Shown piece after piece: positions 52,600 through 60,771 of a stretch of 64,000 bases of DNA. The stretch comes from Solirubrobacteraceae bacterium (GTDB taxonomy: Bacteria > Actinomycetota > Thermoleophilia > Solirubrobacterales > Solirubrobacteraceae), in assembly GCA_030681525.1 (NCBI GenBank), contig JAUXSD010000211.1, positions 1 through 64,000 of the forward strand, written 5' to 3'. The position numbers and the translations under genes are program-made. Under the pieces are notes generated by a model, which was given only the letters and a program-made list of their open reading frames with translations, searched no databases and was not told where the DNA came from. Within the stretch, counting starts at the first letter, position 1. The number at the start of each line of letters is the position of its first letter.

Positions 52600-53795
52600 G
52601 GGCGTGGTGGCCGCTCGTGCTCGCCGCGCTCTTGACGCTCGTCGTCGCGGGCTGCGGCGGCGGAGACGACGACGAGGGCACGGCGCGAGAGGCCGACGGC
52701 GACGCCCCGGCCACGAGCGTCGATCGCACGACGACCGTCGAGGTCGTGCGCGGCGCGGGCGGCGACGACGCCTTCGATCCGGCCCGCATCTACGAGCGCG
52801 ACGCACCCGGCGTCGTGACGGTGTTCAGCGTGCTGCCCGGGCAGACCGACCTGAGCGGCAGCGGCCAGTCGGGGCTCGGCTCGGGGTTCGTGGTCAACGA
52901 GCGCGGCGAGATCGCGACGAACGCCCACGTCGTGACCGAGGGTGAGGGACGCGCGATCCGCCGGGCCAAGGAGGTCTACGTCGCGTTCGCCGACGGAAAC
53001 CAGGTTCCCGCGCGGATCGTCGGCTACGACGCCAACGCCGACGTCGCGCTGCTGAAGATCGACCCGGCCGGGCTGCGGCTGCGCCCGCTGCGCCTGGGCA
53101 CCGCGCGCGACCTGCGCGTCGGCTCGCCGGTGGCCGCGATCGGCTCGCCGTTCGGCGAGCCGCAGTCGCTGTCGGTCGGCGTCGTGTCGGCCACCGATCG
53201 CTCGATCCGGTCGCTGACGGGCTTCGAGATCGCGGGCGCGATCCAGACCGACGCGGCGATCAACCGCGGCAACTCCGGCGGACCGCTCGTCAACGCGGCG
53301 GGCGAGGTGCTGGGGATCAACTCGCAGATCCAGACGACCTCGGGCGGCGGCGAGGGGGTCGGCTACGCGGTGCCCGCCGACATGGTGCGGCGCACACTCG
53401 ACGCCCTGCGCGAGGATGGCGAGGTGCAGTACGCCTACCTCGGCGTCGCGACCACGCGGATCTACCCGCAGCTCGCGCGGCGCTTCCGGCTGCCGGTGAC
53501 CGAGGGCGCGTGGATCCAGGAGGTCGTGCCGGACGGGCCGGCCGACGACGCAGGGCTGCGCGCCGGCACCGACGAGCGCCGCTTCCAGGCCCGCGACGTC
53601 ACGGTCGGCGGCGACATCGTGACGGCCGTCAACGGCGACGAGCTCGAGAACGAGGCGGCGCTCAGCGTGGCGCTGCTGGACTTCCGGCCCGGTCAGGTCG
53701 TGACGCTGCGCGTGTACCGCGGCGGGACGGCGCGCAACGTGCGGGTGCGGCTCGGCTCGCGCCCGCAGCAGACGGGCCCGGCGGGGCGGCCGTGA
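52596..53795 (+). CDS. HtrA/DegP-like trypsin-fold serine protease, lipoprotein, with PDZ domain
   Basis: 399 residues. A lipoprotein signal ends VVAGCGGG, then an acidic linker. The S1C protease domain has its His in ATNAHVV, Asp in NADVALLKID and Ser in RGNSGGPLVN. A single PDZ domain follows (AYLGVATTRIYPQL, WIQEVVPDGPADDAGLRAG, DIVTAVNGDEL). It should degrade or sense misfolded proteins outside the membrane. Being in one coupled unit with the two-component pair suggests an envelope-stress response. It overlaps otsA by 4 nt. Confidence 0.94.
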   Translation: MRAWWPLVLAALLTLVVAGCGGGDDDEGTAREADGDAPATSVDRTTTVEVVRGAGGDDAFDPARIYERDAPGVVTVFSVLPGQTDLSGSGQSGLGSGFVVNERGEIATNAHVVTEGEGRAIRRAKEVYVAFADGNQVPARIVGYDANADVALLKIDPAGLRLRPLRLGTARDLRVGSPVAAIGSPFGEPQSLSVGVVSATDRSIRSLTGFEIAGAIQTDAAINRGNSGGPLVNAAGEVLGINSQIQTTSGGGEGVGYAVPADMVRRTLDALREDGEVQYAYLGVATTRIYPQLARRFRLPVTEGAWIQEVVPDGPADDAGLRAGTDERRFQARDVTVGGDIVTAVNGDELENEAALSVALLDFRPGQVVTLRVYRGGTARNVRVRLGSRPQQTGPAGRP

Positions 53796-55270
53796 GCGGC
53801 AACGGGTCGAGCGCCGCCGCGCCGCTGGTCCTGGTCTCCAACCGCGGGCCGGTGACGTTCGACGTCGACGGCTCGTTCACGCGCGGCACCGGCGGGCTGG
53901 TGACGGCGCTGACCGGCCTGGCCACGCACCGCGACGCGGTCTGGATCGCCTCGGCGATGACCGAGGGCGACGTGCGCAAGTCACGCGAGCGCGGTGGTCG
54001 CGCGTTCGTCGTCGACACGCCGGGCGGCGAGTTCCACGTCCGCCTCGTCGTCTCGGACCCCGAGGCCTACGACCGCTTCTACAACGTCGTCGCCAACCCG
54101 ATGCTGTGGTTCATCCAGCACTACCTGTGGGACCTGTCCAACTCGCCGGACATCCGCGACAACGAGGTGCGCGCGTTCGACGAGGGCTACAAGGCCGTCA
54201 ACGACGACCTCGCGCAGGCGGTCATCGAGCAGATCGAGGGCGACGAGAACCCGGTCGTGATGGTCCACGACTACCACCTCTACACGCTGCCGGCGATCGT
54301 CCGAGAGGCGCGCCCGGACGTCTTCCTGCATCACTTCATCCACATCCCGTGGACCCAGCCCGACGCCTGGCGCGTGCTGCCCAAGCGCGTGCGCGACGAG
54401 ATCTACGACGGTGTGCTGGCCAACGACATCGTCGGCTTCCACACGCGCTCGTACCGCTGGAACTTCCTGCAGTGCTGCCGCGACCTCATGGACTACGCCG
54501 TCGACTTCGGGCGCGGCGTCGTGTGCACCCCCGACGGGCGCGAGGTGTGGGTGCGCCACTACCCGCTGCCGATCGACTACAAGGCGACGCGCAAGGTCGC
54601 CGAGAGCGATCGGACGAGGAACTTCGAGCGCGAGATCGAGCGCCGCCGCCGCGACCACCTCATCCTGCGCGTCGACCGCTCCGACCTGTCCAAGAACGTG
54701 CTGCGCGGCTTCACGGCGTTCGACCAGTTCCTCGAGGAGCACCCGGAGTTCATCGAGAACGTGACGTTCGTCGCCCAGCTCATGCCGTCGCGGATGGACG
54801 TGCCGGAGTATCAGGAGTACCTCGAGCGCATCGAGGCCCTGGTCGCGATCGTCAACCACCGCCACGGCACGCCGGACTGGATGCCGATCCAGCTCAAGCT
54901 GCGCGACGACCTCGAGGAGGCGGTCGCCGCCTACAAGCAGTACGACCTCATGATCGTCAACGCGATGTTCGACGGGATGAACCTCGTGGCCAAGGAAGGT
55001 CCGCTGGTCAACGAGCGAAACGGCGTCTCGATCCTGTCGGAGAACACGGGCGCGCACGAGGAGCTCGGCGAGTGGGCCCTGAGCGTCAACCCGTTCGACA
55101 TCAAGGACACGGCGGACTCGATCTACCGGGCGCTGACGATGAGCGAAGAGGAGCGCGCGCGGCGCTGCCAGGGGCTCAAGGACGCGGTCACGGCGCGGGA
55201 CCCGGGCGACTGGATCGACGAGCAGCTGGCGGACATCAAGGCGAAGAACGCCGCGATGGCCGAGCGGTAG
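53792..55270 (+). CDS. otsA: Trehalose-6-phosphate synthase (GT20)
   Basis: 492 residues from GTG 53792. GT20 motifs: LVLVSNRGPVTF with the glucose-phosphate-binding loop, WFIQHYLWDL, VHDYHLYTLPAIVRE, HIPWTQPDAWRVLP, GFHTRSYRWNFLQCCRDL, and the donor-binding LRVDRSDLSKNVLRG and SENTGAHEELGEWALSVNP. It transfers glucose from a nucleotide sugar to glucose-6-phosphate. No trehalose-6-phosphate phosphatase (OtsB) gene is adjacent. It is coupled to htrA, so trehalose synthesis would follow the two-component system's control. A strong hairpin lies after the stop. Confidence 0.92.
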   Translation: MSGNGSSAAAPLVLVSNRGPVTFDVDGSFTRGTGGLVTALTGLATHRDAVWIASAMTEGDVRKSRERGGRAFVVDTPGGEFHVRLVVSDPEAYDRFYNVVANPMLWFIQHYLWDLSNSPDIRDNEVRAFDEGYKAVNDDLAQAVIEQIEGDENPVVMVHDYHLYTLPAIVREARPDVFLHHFIHIPWTQPDAWRVLPKRVRDEIYDGVLANDIVGFHTRSYRWNFLQCCRDLMDYAVDFGRGVVCTPDGREVWVRHYPLPIDYKATRKVAESDRTRNFEREIERRRRDHLILRVDRSDLSKNVLRGFTAFDQFLEEHPEFIENVTFVAQLMPSRMDVPEYQEYLERIEALVAIVNHRHGTPDWMPIQLKLRDDLEEAVAAYKQYDLMIVNAMFDGMNLVAKEGPLVNERNGVSILSENTGAHEELGEWALSVNPFDIKDTADSIYRALTMSEEERARRCQGLKDAVTARDPGDWIDEQLADIKAKNAAMAER

Positions 55271-55282
55271 TTGGCTGGCCCG

Positions 55283-55352
55283 GGCGGGAGCGGGGAGGGG
55301 GCCGTACCGGGCCTTCGGCTGATTTCCTCTCGGCCCCCTTCCCGCTCGCGCC
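55283..55352. terminator. Large hairpin between convergent otsA and the 55357 gene
   Basis: GGCGGGAGCGGGGAGGGGGCC at 55283-55303 pairs with 55332-55352 over 21 positions with one mismatch and one G-U. The loop is 28 nt. It begins 13 nt after the otsA stop and ends 5 nt before the convergent gene's stop codon, as expected for a shared bidirectional terminator. Confidence 0.65.
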
Positions 55353-55356
55353 CTCC

Positions 55357-55842
55357 TCATCCGAATTCGCTGGCGAACTCGGGCGCTGGACCGCCTGGAT
55401 GGGCTTTGGGGGGCTGGGGAAGCGGGGTTCTTCGGCGGCGTTTCTCGGCTGTCGGCGGCGCGTGGGGCTTCGCGCCGGGTGGTGGTGGTGCGGGTCGGCG
55501 CGCGGTGTGAGGGCGTTTGCCGGACTTGGGGACCTTGCGCGTGGCCTTGGGCGTTTGAGCGCGGGAGCGTCGGGGTCGCTTTGAGGGTGGGCGTTTGGCC
55601 GGGTTGGCGGCGGGCGGGGGTGGCGGGGCGACGGCGGGCGCGGCGGCGGGCGCGGGCGTGACGGGTGGCGGTGGTGTGACCGGCGTCAGCGGGACCGCTC
55701 CGTCCGGCGGGAGCTCGGGCTCGGGGGCGCGCAGGTGGGGCCAGGCGACGACGAGCAGGGCGAGGAGCACGAGCGCGGCGGCGCGCGCGACGTTGCCCCA
55801 GCGGACGCGGGCGTGCCAGGGCAGCGGTTCGTCGGGCTCCAT
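55357..55842 (-). CDS. Single-pass membrane protein with a long Pro/Lys-rich tail
   Basis: 161 residues. A short N-terminus, one helix (VARAAALVLLALLVVAWPHL), then about 110 residues of Pro, Ala, Lys and Arg in low-complexity order with no fold. Codon and base composition of the tail differ from the neighbours (G-rich on the plus strand with GGTGG runs). No family was recognised; it could be a wall-spanning or peptidoglycan-associated linker protein. It is divergent from rpsF. Confidence 0.5.
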   Translation of the reverse strand: MEPDEPLPWHARVRWGNVARAAALVLLALLVVAWPHLRAPEPELPPDGAVPLTPVTPPPPVTPAPAAAPAVAPPPPPAANPAKRPPSKRPRRSRAQTPKATRKVPKSGKRPHTARRPAPPPPGAKPHAPPTAEKRRRRTPLPQPPKAHPGGPAPEFASEFG

Positions 55843-55909
55843 GTCCTCACTAGGCGCCGGAGCCCTCGGTCTCGTCCCCCCACACCGATCGACGTGGGCT
55901 CGTCCTCGC

Positions 55910-55915
55910 TATCCT
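55910..55915 (+). promoter_or_regulatory. -10 box (TATCCT) for rpsF
   Basis: TATCCT ends 9 nt before ATG 55925 and no Shine-Dalgarno lies between, so rpsF would have at most a few leader bases. Confidence 0.45.
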
Positions 55916-55924
55916 TGCCGCCGC

Positions 55925-56332
55925 ATGCCTGCACACGATCCCCTCTACGACCTCGTTCTCATGCTCGACAGCGCCGCTCCCGACGAGCAGCGTCAGCGGG
56001 TGCTGAGCGGCGTCGAGACGACCATCGCCTCCGGCGGAGAGATCGTCAACACGCAGGACTGGGGCGTCCGGCAGATGGCGTACGAGATCCGCCACAAGGC
56101 CGACACCGAGTACCACCTGCTGCAGTTCCACGGCACGCGCGAGGTTCTCGAGACCCTGCAGCGCACGCTGAAGATCGCCGACGGCGTCATGCGCTTTCGC
56201 ATCATCAAGCTCGCGCCGGGCACCCCGGCGCCCCCCGCGAACCGCCCCGAGCCGCGCCCTACGGGCATCGGCGAGACGGTCGCGGCAGAGGCTCCCGCGC
56301 CGGTCGCGGAACCGGCCGACGCCGTCGCGTAG
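55925..56332 (+). CDS. rpsF: 30S ribosomal protein S6
   Basis: 135 residues from ATG 55925. The ferredoxin-like S6 core runs from PLYDLVLMLDSAAPDEQ to VMRFRIIKLAP (about residue 97), followed by an Ala/Pro/Glu tail of about 38 residues that is longer than in most bacteria. It binds S18 on the platform of the small subunit. It heads the rpsF-ssb-rpsR-rplI cluster, but a 182-nt gap with its own promoter separates it from ssb. Confidence 0.93.
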   Translation: MPAHDPLYDLVLMLDSAAPDEQRQRVLSGVETTIASGGEIVNTQDWGVRQMAYEIRHKADTEYHLLQFHGTREVLETLQRTLKIADGVMRFRIIKLAPGTPAPPANRPEPRPTGIGETVAAEAPAPVAEPADAVA

Positions 56333-56473
56333 CGCCCGCTCTCGCTCGACCTGCCGCCGCTCGCCGGCGGCCTCCCGCCGGTCAATCGCCACGGAAGACC
56401 CCCGCTTGCGCGCATCCCCGCGACAAAAGCGCGGAGAGAGCGGCGTGATCCGAAATACCGCCGATCCCCGCCG

Positions 56474-56479
56474 TAGACT
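56474..56479 (+). promoter_or_regulatory. -10 box (TAGACT) upstream of ssb
   Basis: TAGACT lies 35 nt before ATG 56515, and a clear AAGGAG ribosome site follows it. ssb can therefore be expressed from its own promoter with an ordinary leader, unlike many genes here. No -35 consensus was recognised. Confidence 0.45.
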
Positions 56480-56514
56480 GGCTCGCAAGTGGTTCGTCCC
56501 CGAAGGAGATTTGC

Positions 56515-56991
56515 ATGAGCGGCTTTGACATCAACACGGTGACCGTGTCCGGGAACCTCACGCGCGAGCCCGAGCTGCGCAACCTGCCCAACGGCGGACA
56601 GTCCGTGTGCTCGCTGCGGATCGCCCACAACGACCGCTACAAGGACGCCTCGGGCAACTGGGCCGACCGGGCGTCGTACTTCGACGTCTCCGTCTGGGGC
56701 GGCCTCGGCGAGTGGATGGCCAGCAACCTCACGAAGGGCCAGAAGGTCGTCGTCTCCGGCCGCCTGAAGTGGCGCGAGTGGGGCGAGGAGGGCAACAAGC
56801 GCCAGGCGGTCGACATCTCCGCCGACAGCGTCGTGCCGGTCGTGCGCGACGGCTCCCGCGGCCAGGGCGGCGGCGGTCAGTCCAACGGTTTCACCCCGCG
56901 CTCCGATGTGCCCGCCAACACCGACGACTTCCAGACGGTTCCCAGCGGCGGCGCAAACCGCGCGCCGGCCGACGACGACATTCCGTTCTAG
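56515..56991 (+). CDS. ssb: Single-stranded DNA-binding protein
   Basis: 158 residues, preceded by AAGGAG at good spacing. OB-fold: NTVTVSGNLTREPELRNLPNG, FDVSVWGGLGEWMASNLTKGQKVVVSGRLKWREW. A Gly/Ser/Gln linker leads to the acidic protein-interaction tip DDDIPF. It coats ssDNA and recruits repair enzymes, and would be the partner of RarA elsewhere in this window. A palindromic hairpin lies directly downstream. Confidence 0.95.
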   Translation: MSGFDINTVTVSGNLTREPELRNLPNGGQSVCSLRIAHNDRYKDASGNWADRASYFDVSVWGGLGEWMASNLTKGQKVVVSGRLKWREWGEEGNKRQAVDISADSVVPVVRDGSRGQGGGGQSNGFTPRSDVPANTDDFQTVPSGGANRAPADDDIPF

Positions 56992-56992
56992 G

Positions 56993-57022
56993 GGCCTGCG
57001 CCGCGACGTCGCGGCGCGGGCT
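56993..57022 (+). terminator. GC-rich palindromic hairpin after ssb
   Basis: GCGCCGCGACGTCGCGGCGC (56998-57017) is a perfect 20-bp palindrome extended by GGCC/GGGC pairing outside a U-G wobble. It sits 6 nt after the ssb stop and about 60 nt before the GH65 gene. It is a plausible terminator separating the inserted sugar genes from ssb. Confidence 0.5.
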
Positions 57023-57067
57023 TGCGCCGCTTCACAACCCGGCAGCCGGCCGGGGATGATCTTGCGC

Positions 57068-57073
57068 TAGCGT
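57068..57073 (+). promoter_or_regulatory. -10 box (TAGCGT) for the GH65 gene
   Basis: TAGCGT ends 8 nt before GTG 57082. With the hairpin after ssb it suggests the GH65-HAD pair is an independent, leaderless transcription unit. Confidence 0.45.
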
Positions 57074-57081
57074 CACCCCTC

Positions 57082-59532
57082 GTGGACGAGCGCTCGCTGA
57101 CGTACGACGGGTTCGATCCTGGCGAAGAGGGCTTGCGCGAAGCGCTCACCTCGACCGGCAACGGCTACTTCTGCACCCGCGGCACGGCCGAGTGGGAGGA
57201 CACCGACGACGTCCACTACGCCGGCACGTACGCGCACGGGCTCTACAACCGCGAGACGACGATCATGGGCGGCCGGCCCGTGCTCAACGAGGACCTCGTC
57301 AACCTGCCCAACTGGCTCGTGCTCAAGCTGCGCGTCGAGGGCGAGGATGCGATCCGCTTCGGCAACGTCGAGCTGCTCGACTACCGCCACGAGTACGACA
57401 TCGGCACCGCGATGGTCATCCGCGCGCTGCGCTTCCGCGATCGCCGCGGCCGCGAGATGACGCTGCGCAGCCGGCGCTTCATGAGCATGGCGCACTCCCA
57501 CCAGGCGGCGATCGAGTGGACGCTGACCGCGGAGAACTGGTCGGGCTGCGTCGAGGTCGTCGCCGCGCTGGACGGCCGCGTCACCAACACCGGCGTCGCG
57601 CGCTACGGCGACCTCGAGGGCCGCCACCTCGACGCGGTCTCGCCACGCACCTTCGGCCCGGAGATCATCGCGCTGCACGTCGTGACGCGCCAGTCGAACA
57701 TCTACGTCGCGCAGGCCGCCCGCACGCGCGTGTTCCGCGGCGACGAGCAGCTCGACGTCGGGCGCGACCTCTTCCAGGCCGAGGACTACATCCAGCAGGT
57801 CCTGAGCTTCGACATCTCGCAGGGCGAGCCGGTCCGCGTCGAGAAGCTCGTCTCGCTGTACACCTCCCGCGACCGCGCGATCTACGAGCCGCTGACGAAC
57901 GCCGGCAAGTCGGTCGGCCGCTACCCCGACTTCGCCGAGGCGCTGCAGCGCCACACCCGCGCGTGGGACGAGCTGTGGCGCTCCAGCGACGTCGTGGTCC
58001 CCGGCAACGAGCGCGTGCAGCACCTGCTGCGGCTGCACATCTCGCACATCCTGCAGGTCTGCTCGCTGCACACGACCAACCACGACGCCGGCGTTCCGGC
58101 CCGCGGCCTCAACGGCGAGGCCTACCGCGGCCACGTCTTCTGGGACGAGCTGTACGTCTTTCGCTACCTCACCTCGCGCCTGCCGGAGATCACCCGCGAG
58201 CTGATCATGTACCGCTACCGGCGCCTCGGCGAGGCCCGCGCCGCCGCCCGCGAGGCGGGCTACCGCGGAGCGATGTTCCCGTGGCAGAGCGGCAGCGACG
58301 GCAGCGAGGAGACGCAGGTCGTCCACCTCAACCCGCTGTCGGGCCAGTGGGACCCCGACCTCAGCCATCGCCAGCGCCACGTCAACGCGGCGATCTTCTA
58401 CAACGTCTGGCACTACCACCAGGCGACCGACGACCTCGACTTCCTGCGCGACCACGGCGCGGAGATCATGCTGGAGATCGCGCGCTTCTGGAGCTCGATC
58501 GCCCACTACAACCCCGAGCGCAACCGCTACGAGATCCACGGCGTGATGGGCCCGGACGAGTTTCATGAGAAGTACCCGGGCGCCGGCGACAGCGGGCTGC
58601 GCAACAACGCCTACACGAACGTCCTCGTCGCGTGGATCTGCGAACAGGCGCAGGTCGTCCTCGGCCTGCTGACCGAGCGCCGCCGCGACACCCTGCGCGC
58701 CAAGCTCGGCCTCACCGACGAGGAGGTCGAGACCTGGCAGGCGATGAGCGAGAAGATGTACATCCCGTTTCACGGCGACGGGATCATCAGCCAGTTCGAG
58801 GACTACGACGACCTCGAGGAGCTCGACTGGGACGCCTACCGCGCCAAGCACGACAACATCCAGCGCCTGGACCGGATCCTGCGCGCCGACGGCGACGACC
58901 CCGACCGCTACAAGCTCGCCAAGCAGGCCGACACGGTGCTGCTGTTCTTTCTGTTCTCGCCCGACGAGATCGCGGCGATGTTCGAGCGCCTCGGCTACGA
59001 GTGGGGGCCCGACAGCGCGCGGCGCAACATCGACTACTACGACGAGCGCACGTCGCACGGCTCGACGCTGAGCTACATCGCCCACGCCGGCGTGCTCGCG
59101 CCGATCGACCCCGACCACTCGTGGGAGCGCTTCCTCGTCGCGCTCGAGAGCGACATCGGCGACGTCCAGGGCGGCACGACGAAGGAGGGCATCCACCTCG
59201 GCGTCATGGCGGGCACGATCGACCTCGTCCAGCGCGCCTACACCGGCGCGGAGATCCGCGACGGCGTCCTGTACTTCGCGCCGATGCTCACCGACCGCCT
59301 CAACGGGCTGTCGTTTCCCATGCAGGTGCACGGCACGCCGATCCGCGTGACGCTCCGCGACGGCGAGCTGACGGTCGTCATCACCGGCGGCTTCAGCCGC
59401 GCGATCAAGGTCGGCATCGGAGACGACGTGCGCGAGCTGGGCGCCGGCGAGCGCTGCACGTTCACGCTCCAGGCGCCGGCGCGGGCACCGACGGCGGTCG
59501 GACAGGGCAGCGACACCCAGGGGGAGACATGA
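57082..59532 (+). CDS. Glycoside hydrolase family 65 disaccharide phosphorylase/hydrolase
   Basis: 816 residues from GTG 57082. The GH65 layout is complete: N-terminal beta-sandwich starting STGNGYFCTRGTAEW, linker, (alpha/alpha)6 barrel with GEAYRGHVFWDELYVFRYLT, catalytic acid E493 in GVMGPDEFHE, the phosphate-site HGS (residue 659) in RTSHGSTLS, and a C-terminal beta-jellyroll. Presence of HGS favours phosphorolysis over hydrolysis. Substrate could be trehalose, kojibiose, nigerose or maltose; it cannot be decided here. It overlaps the HAD mutase gene by 4 nt, the classic pairing that turns beta-glucose-1-phosphate into glucose-6-phosphate. Confidence 0.9.
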   Translation: MDERSLTYDGFDPGEEGLREALTSTGNGYFCTRGTAEWEDTDDVHYAGTYAHGLYNRETTIMGGRPVLNEDLVNLPNWLVLKLRVEGEDAIRFGNVELLDYRHEYDIGTAMVIRALRFRDRRGREMTLRSRRFMSMAHSHQAAIEWTLTAENWSGCVEVVAALDGRVTNTGVARYGDLEGRHLDAVSPRTFGPEIIALHVVTRQSNIYVAQAARTRVFRGDEQLDVGRDLFQAEDYIQQVLSFDISQGEPVRVEKLVSLYTSRDRAIYEPLTNAGKSVGRYPDFAEALQRHTRAWDELWRSSDVVVPGNERVQHLLRLHISHILQVCSLHTTNHDAGVPARGLNGEAYRGHVFWDELYVFRYLTSRLPEITRELIMYRYRRLGEARAAAREAGYRGAMFPWQSGSDGSEETQVVHLNPLSGQWDPDLSHRQRHVNAAIFYNVWHYHQATDDLDFLRDHGAEIMLEIARFWSSIAHYNPERNRYEIHGVMGPDEFHEKYPGAGDSGLRNNAYTNVLVAWICEQAQVVLGLLTERRRDTLRAKLGLTDEEVETWQAMSEKMYIPFHGDGIISQFEDYDDLEELDWDAYRAKHDNIQRLDRILRADGDDPDRYKLAKQADTVLLFFLFSPDEIAAMFERLGYEWGPDSARRNIDYYDERTSHGSTLSYIAHAGVLAPIDPDHSWERFLVALESDIGDVQGGTTKEGIHLGVMAGTIDLVQRAYTGAEIRDGVLYFAPMLTDRLNGLSFPMQVHGTPIRVTLRDGELTVVITGGFSRAIKVGIGDDVRELGAGERCTFTLQAPARAPTAVGQGSDTQGET

Positions 59533-60323
59533 CCACGCAGGAGGGATTTCGGGGCGCGATCTTCGACGTCGACGGCGTGCTCGTCGACTCGCCGCACGAG
59601 GCGGCCTGGCGTGACGCCTTCGCCGAGCTCATGGAGGGCGACTGGGCCGACATCCGCGACGAGACGAGCTGGACGCCGGACGCGTTCACGGCGCGCGTCT
59701 ACCAGGAGGTCCTCTCGGGCAAGCCGCGGATGGCCGGCGCGATGGGCGCGCTCGAGCACTTCGGCGTGCCCGATCCCGAGTCGCGCGTCGAGGCCTACGC
59801 CGACCGCAAGCAGGAGATGGTCATCGAGCTCATCGAGGCCGGCAAGTTCTCCGCCTACCCCGACGCGCTGCGCTTCGTCATCGCCGTCAAGGACGCCGGC
59901 ATGAAGATCGCGGCGGCCTCCTCGTCGAAGAACGCCGGCCTCTTCCTGCGCAAGATCCGCCTCGACAGCTTCGCCGAGGAGGAGGGCCTGACGCCCGACT
60001 GGATGACGGAGGGGCTCACGCTGCTGGATGCCTTCGACGTCGACATCTCGGGCCGTGAGTTCAAGCAGGGCAAGCCGCACCCGGAGATCTTCCTCACCGC
60101 CGGAAGCGAGCTGGGCATCGGCCCGGCCGCCGCGTTCGTCATCGAGGACGCCGAGTCGGGCATCCAGGCGGCGAAGGCCGGCGACTTCGCCGGGCTCGGC
60201 GTCGCGCGCCACGACGACGAGGCGCTGCTGGAGCGCGCGAACGCCGACATCGTCGTCGCATCGCTCGACGAGATCTCCCTCGAGGCGCTCGCCGAGGGCC
60301 GTCTCGAGCGCCGGCCGGGCTGA
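59529..60323 (+). CDS. HAD hydrolase, beta-phosphoglucomutase-like
   Basis: 264 residues, about 40 longer than classic beta-PGM. The catalytic DxD is FDVDGVLVDS. A helical cap follows, then AAASSSKNA (motif II), QGKPHPEIFL (motif III Lys) and VIEDAESGIQAAKAG (motif IV). The extra length lies mainly before motif III (LTPDWMTEGLTLLDAFDVDISG). Coupled to GH65 it should isomerise beta-glucose-1-phosphate. Because OtsB is missing nearby, a phosphatase role on trehalose-6-phosphate cannot be excluded but is speculative. Confidence 0.85.
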   Translation: MTTQEGFRGAIFDVDGVLVDSPHEAAWRDAFAELMEGDWADIRDETSWTPDAFTARVYQEVLSGKPRMAGAMGALEHFGVPDPESRVEAYADRKQEMVIELIEAGKFSAYPDALRFVIAVKDAGMKIAAASSSKNAGLFLRKIRLDSFAEEEGLTPDWMTEGLTLLDAFDVDISGREFKQGKPHPEIFLTAGSELGIGPAAAFVIEDAESGIQAAKAGDFAGLGVARHDDEALLERANADIVVASLDEISLEALAEGRLERRPG

Positions 60324-60437
60324 CCGCACGGGCCCGCGCGTAGCGCAATCCGCGGACGTCGCGCCGCGTTTGTCACAATGACCGCCCGCGCGCAACGCCG
60401 TGCGCGCTCTCAGCAAGCGACTTAAGGACTTTCGTCA

Positions 60438-60767
60438 GTGGCAAAGCAGCGCAACCGTGGCAAGCCCACGCGCCGACGCGACAAGAAGGGCGGGCCCGGC
60501 ACCGGCCGGCGCAAGCCTTGTCCGTACTGCAAGGACAAGGTCGAGCAGGTTGACTACAAGGACACCGCCGTCCTGCGCAAGTTCATCTCCGAGAAGGGGA
60601 AGATCCGCTCGCGGCGGATCACCGGCGCGTGCCGCCGTCACCAGAGCCAGATCGCCCGCGCGGTCAAGCGCGCCCGCGAGCTGGCGCTGCTGCCCTACGT
60701 CAACGAGGGCGGCCGCGACGACACCGAGCGCGAGGGTGGTCGCGGCGGACGCCGCGGACGCGACTAG
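60438..60767 (+). CDS. rpsR: 30S ribosomal protein S18
   Basis: 109 residues from GTG 60438, with AAGGAC 9 nt upstream. S18 core: [61 protein letters not shown]. The CPYC plus ACRRH residues make it the Cys-containing, potentially zinc-binding (C+) S18 type. A basic N-terminus and an Asp/Glu/Gly/Arg tail extend beyond the usual 75-80 residues. It is separated from ssb by the GH65-HAD pair. Confidence 0.94.
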   Translation: MAKQRNRGKPTRRRDKKGGPGTGRRKPCPYCKDKVEQVDYKDTAVLRKFISEKGKIRSRRITGACRRHQSQIARAVKRARELALLPYVNEGGRDDTEREGGRGGRRGRD

Positions 60768-60771
60768 CGCG

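Noticed and set aside
57073-59331. A 752-codon minus-strand ORF opposite the GH65 gene
   Set aside because: Antisense shadow; the plus strand has all GH65 motifs.
60324-60437. S6:S18 autoregulatory leader or other ribosomal leader RNA before rpsR
   Set aside because: No matching stem with the expected conserved bulge was visible; only an ordinary AAGGAC ribosome site.
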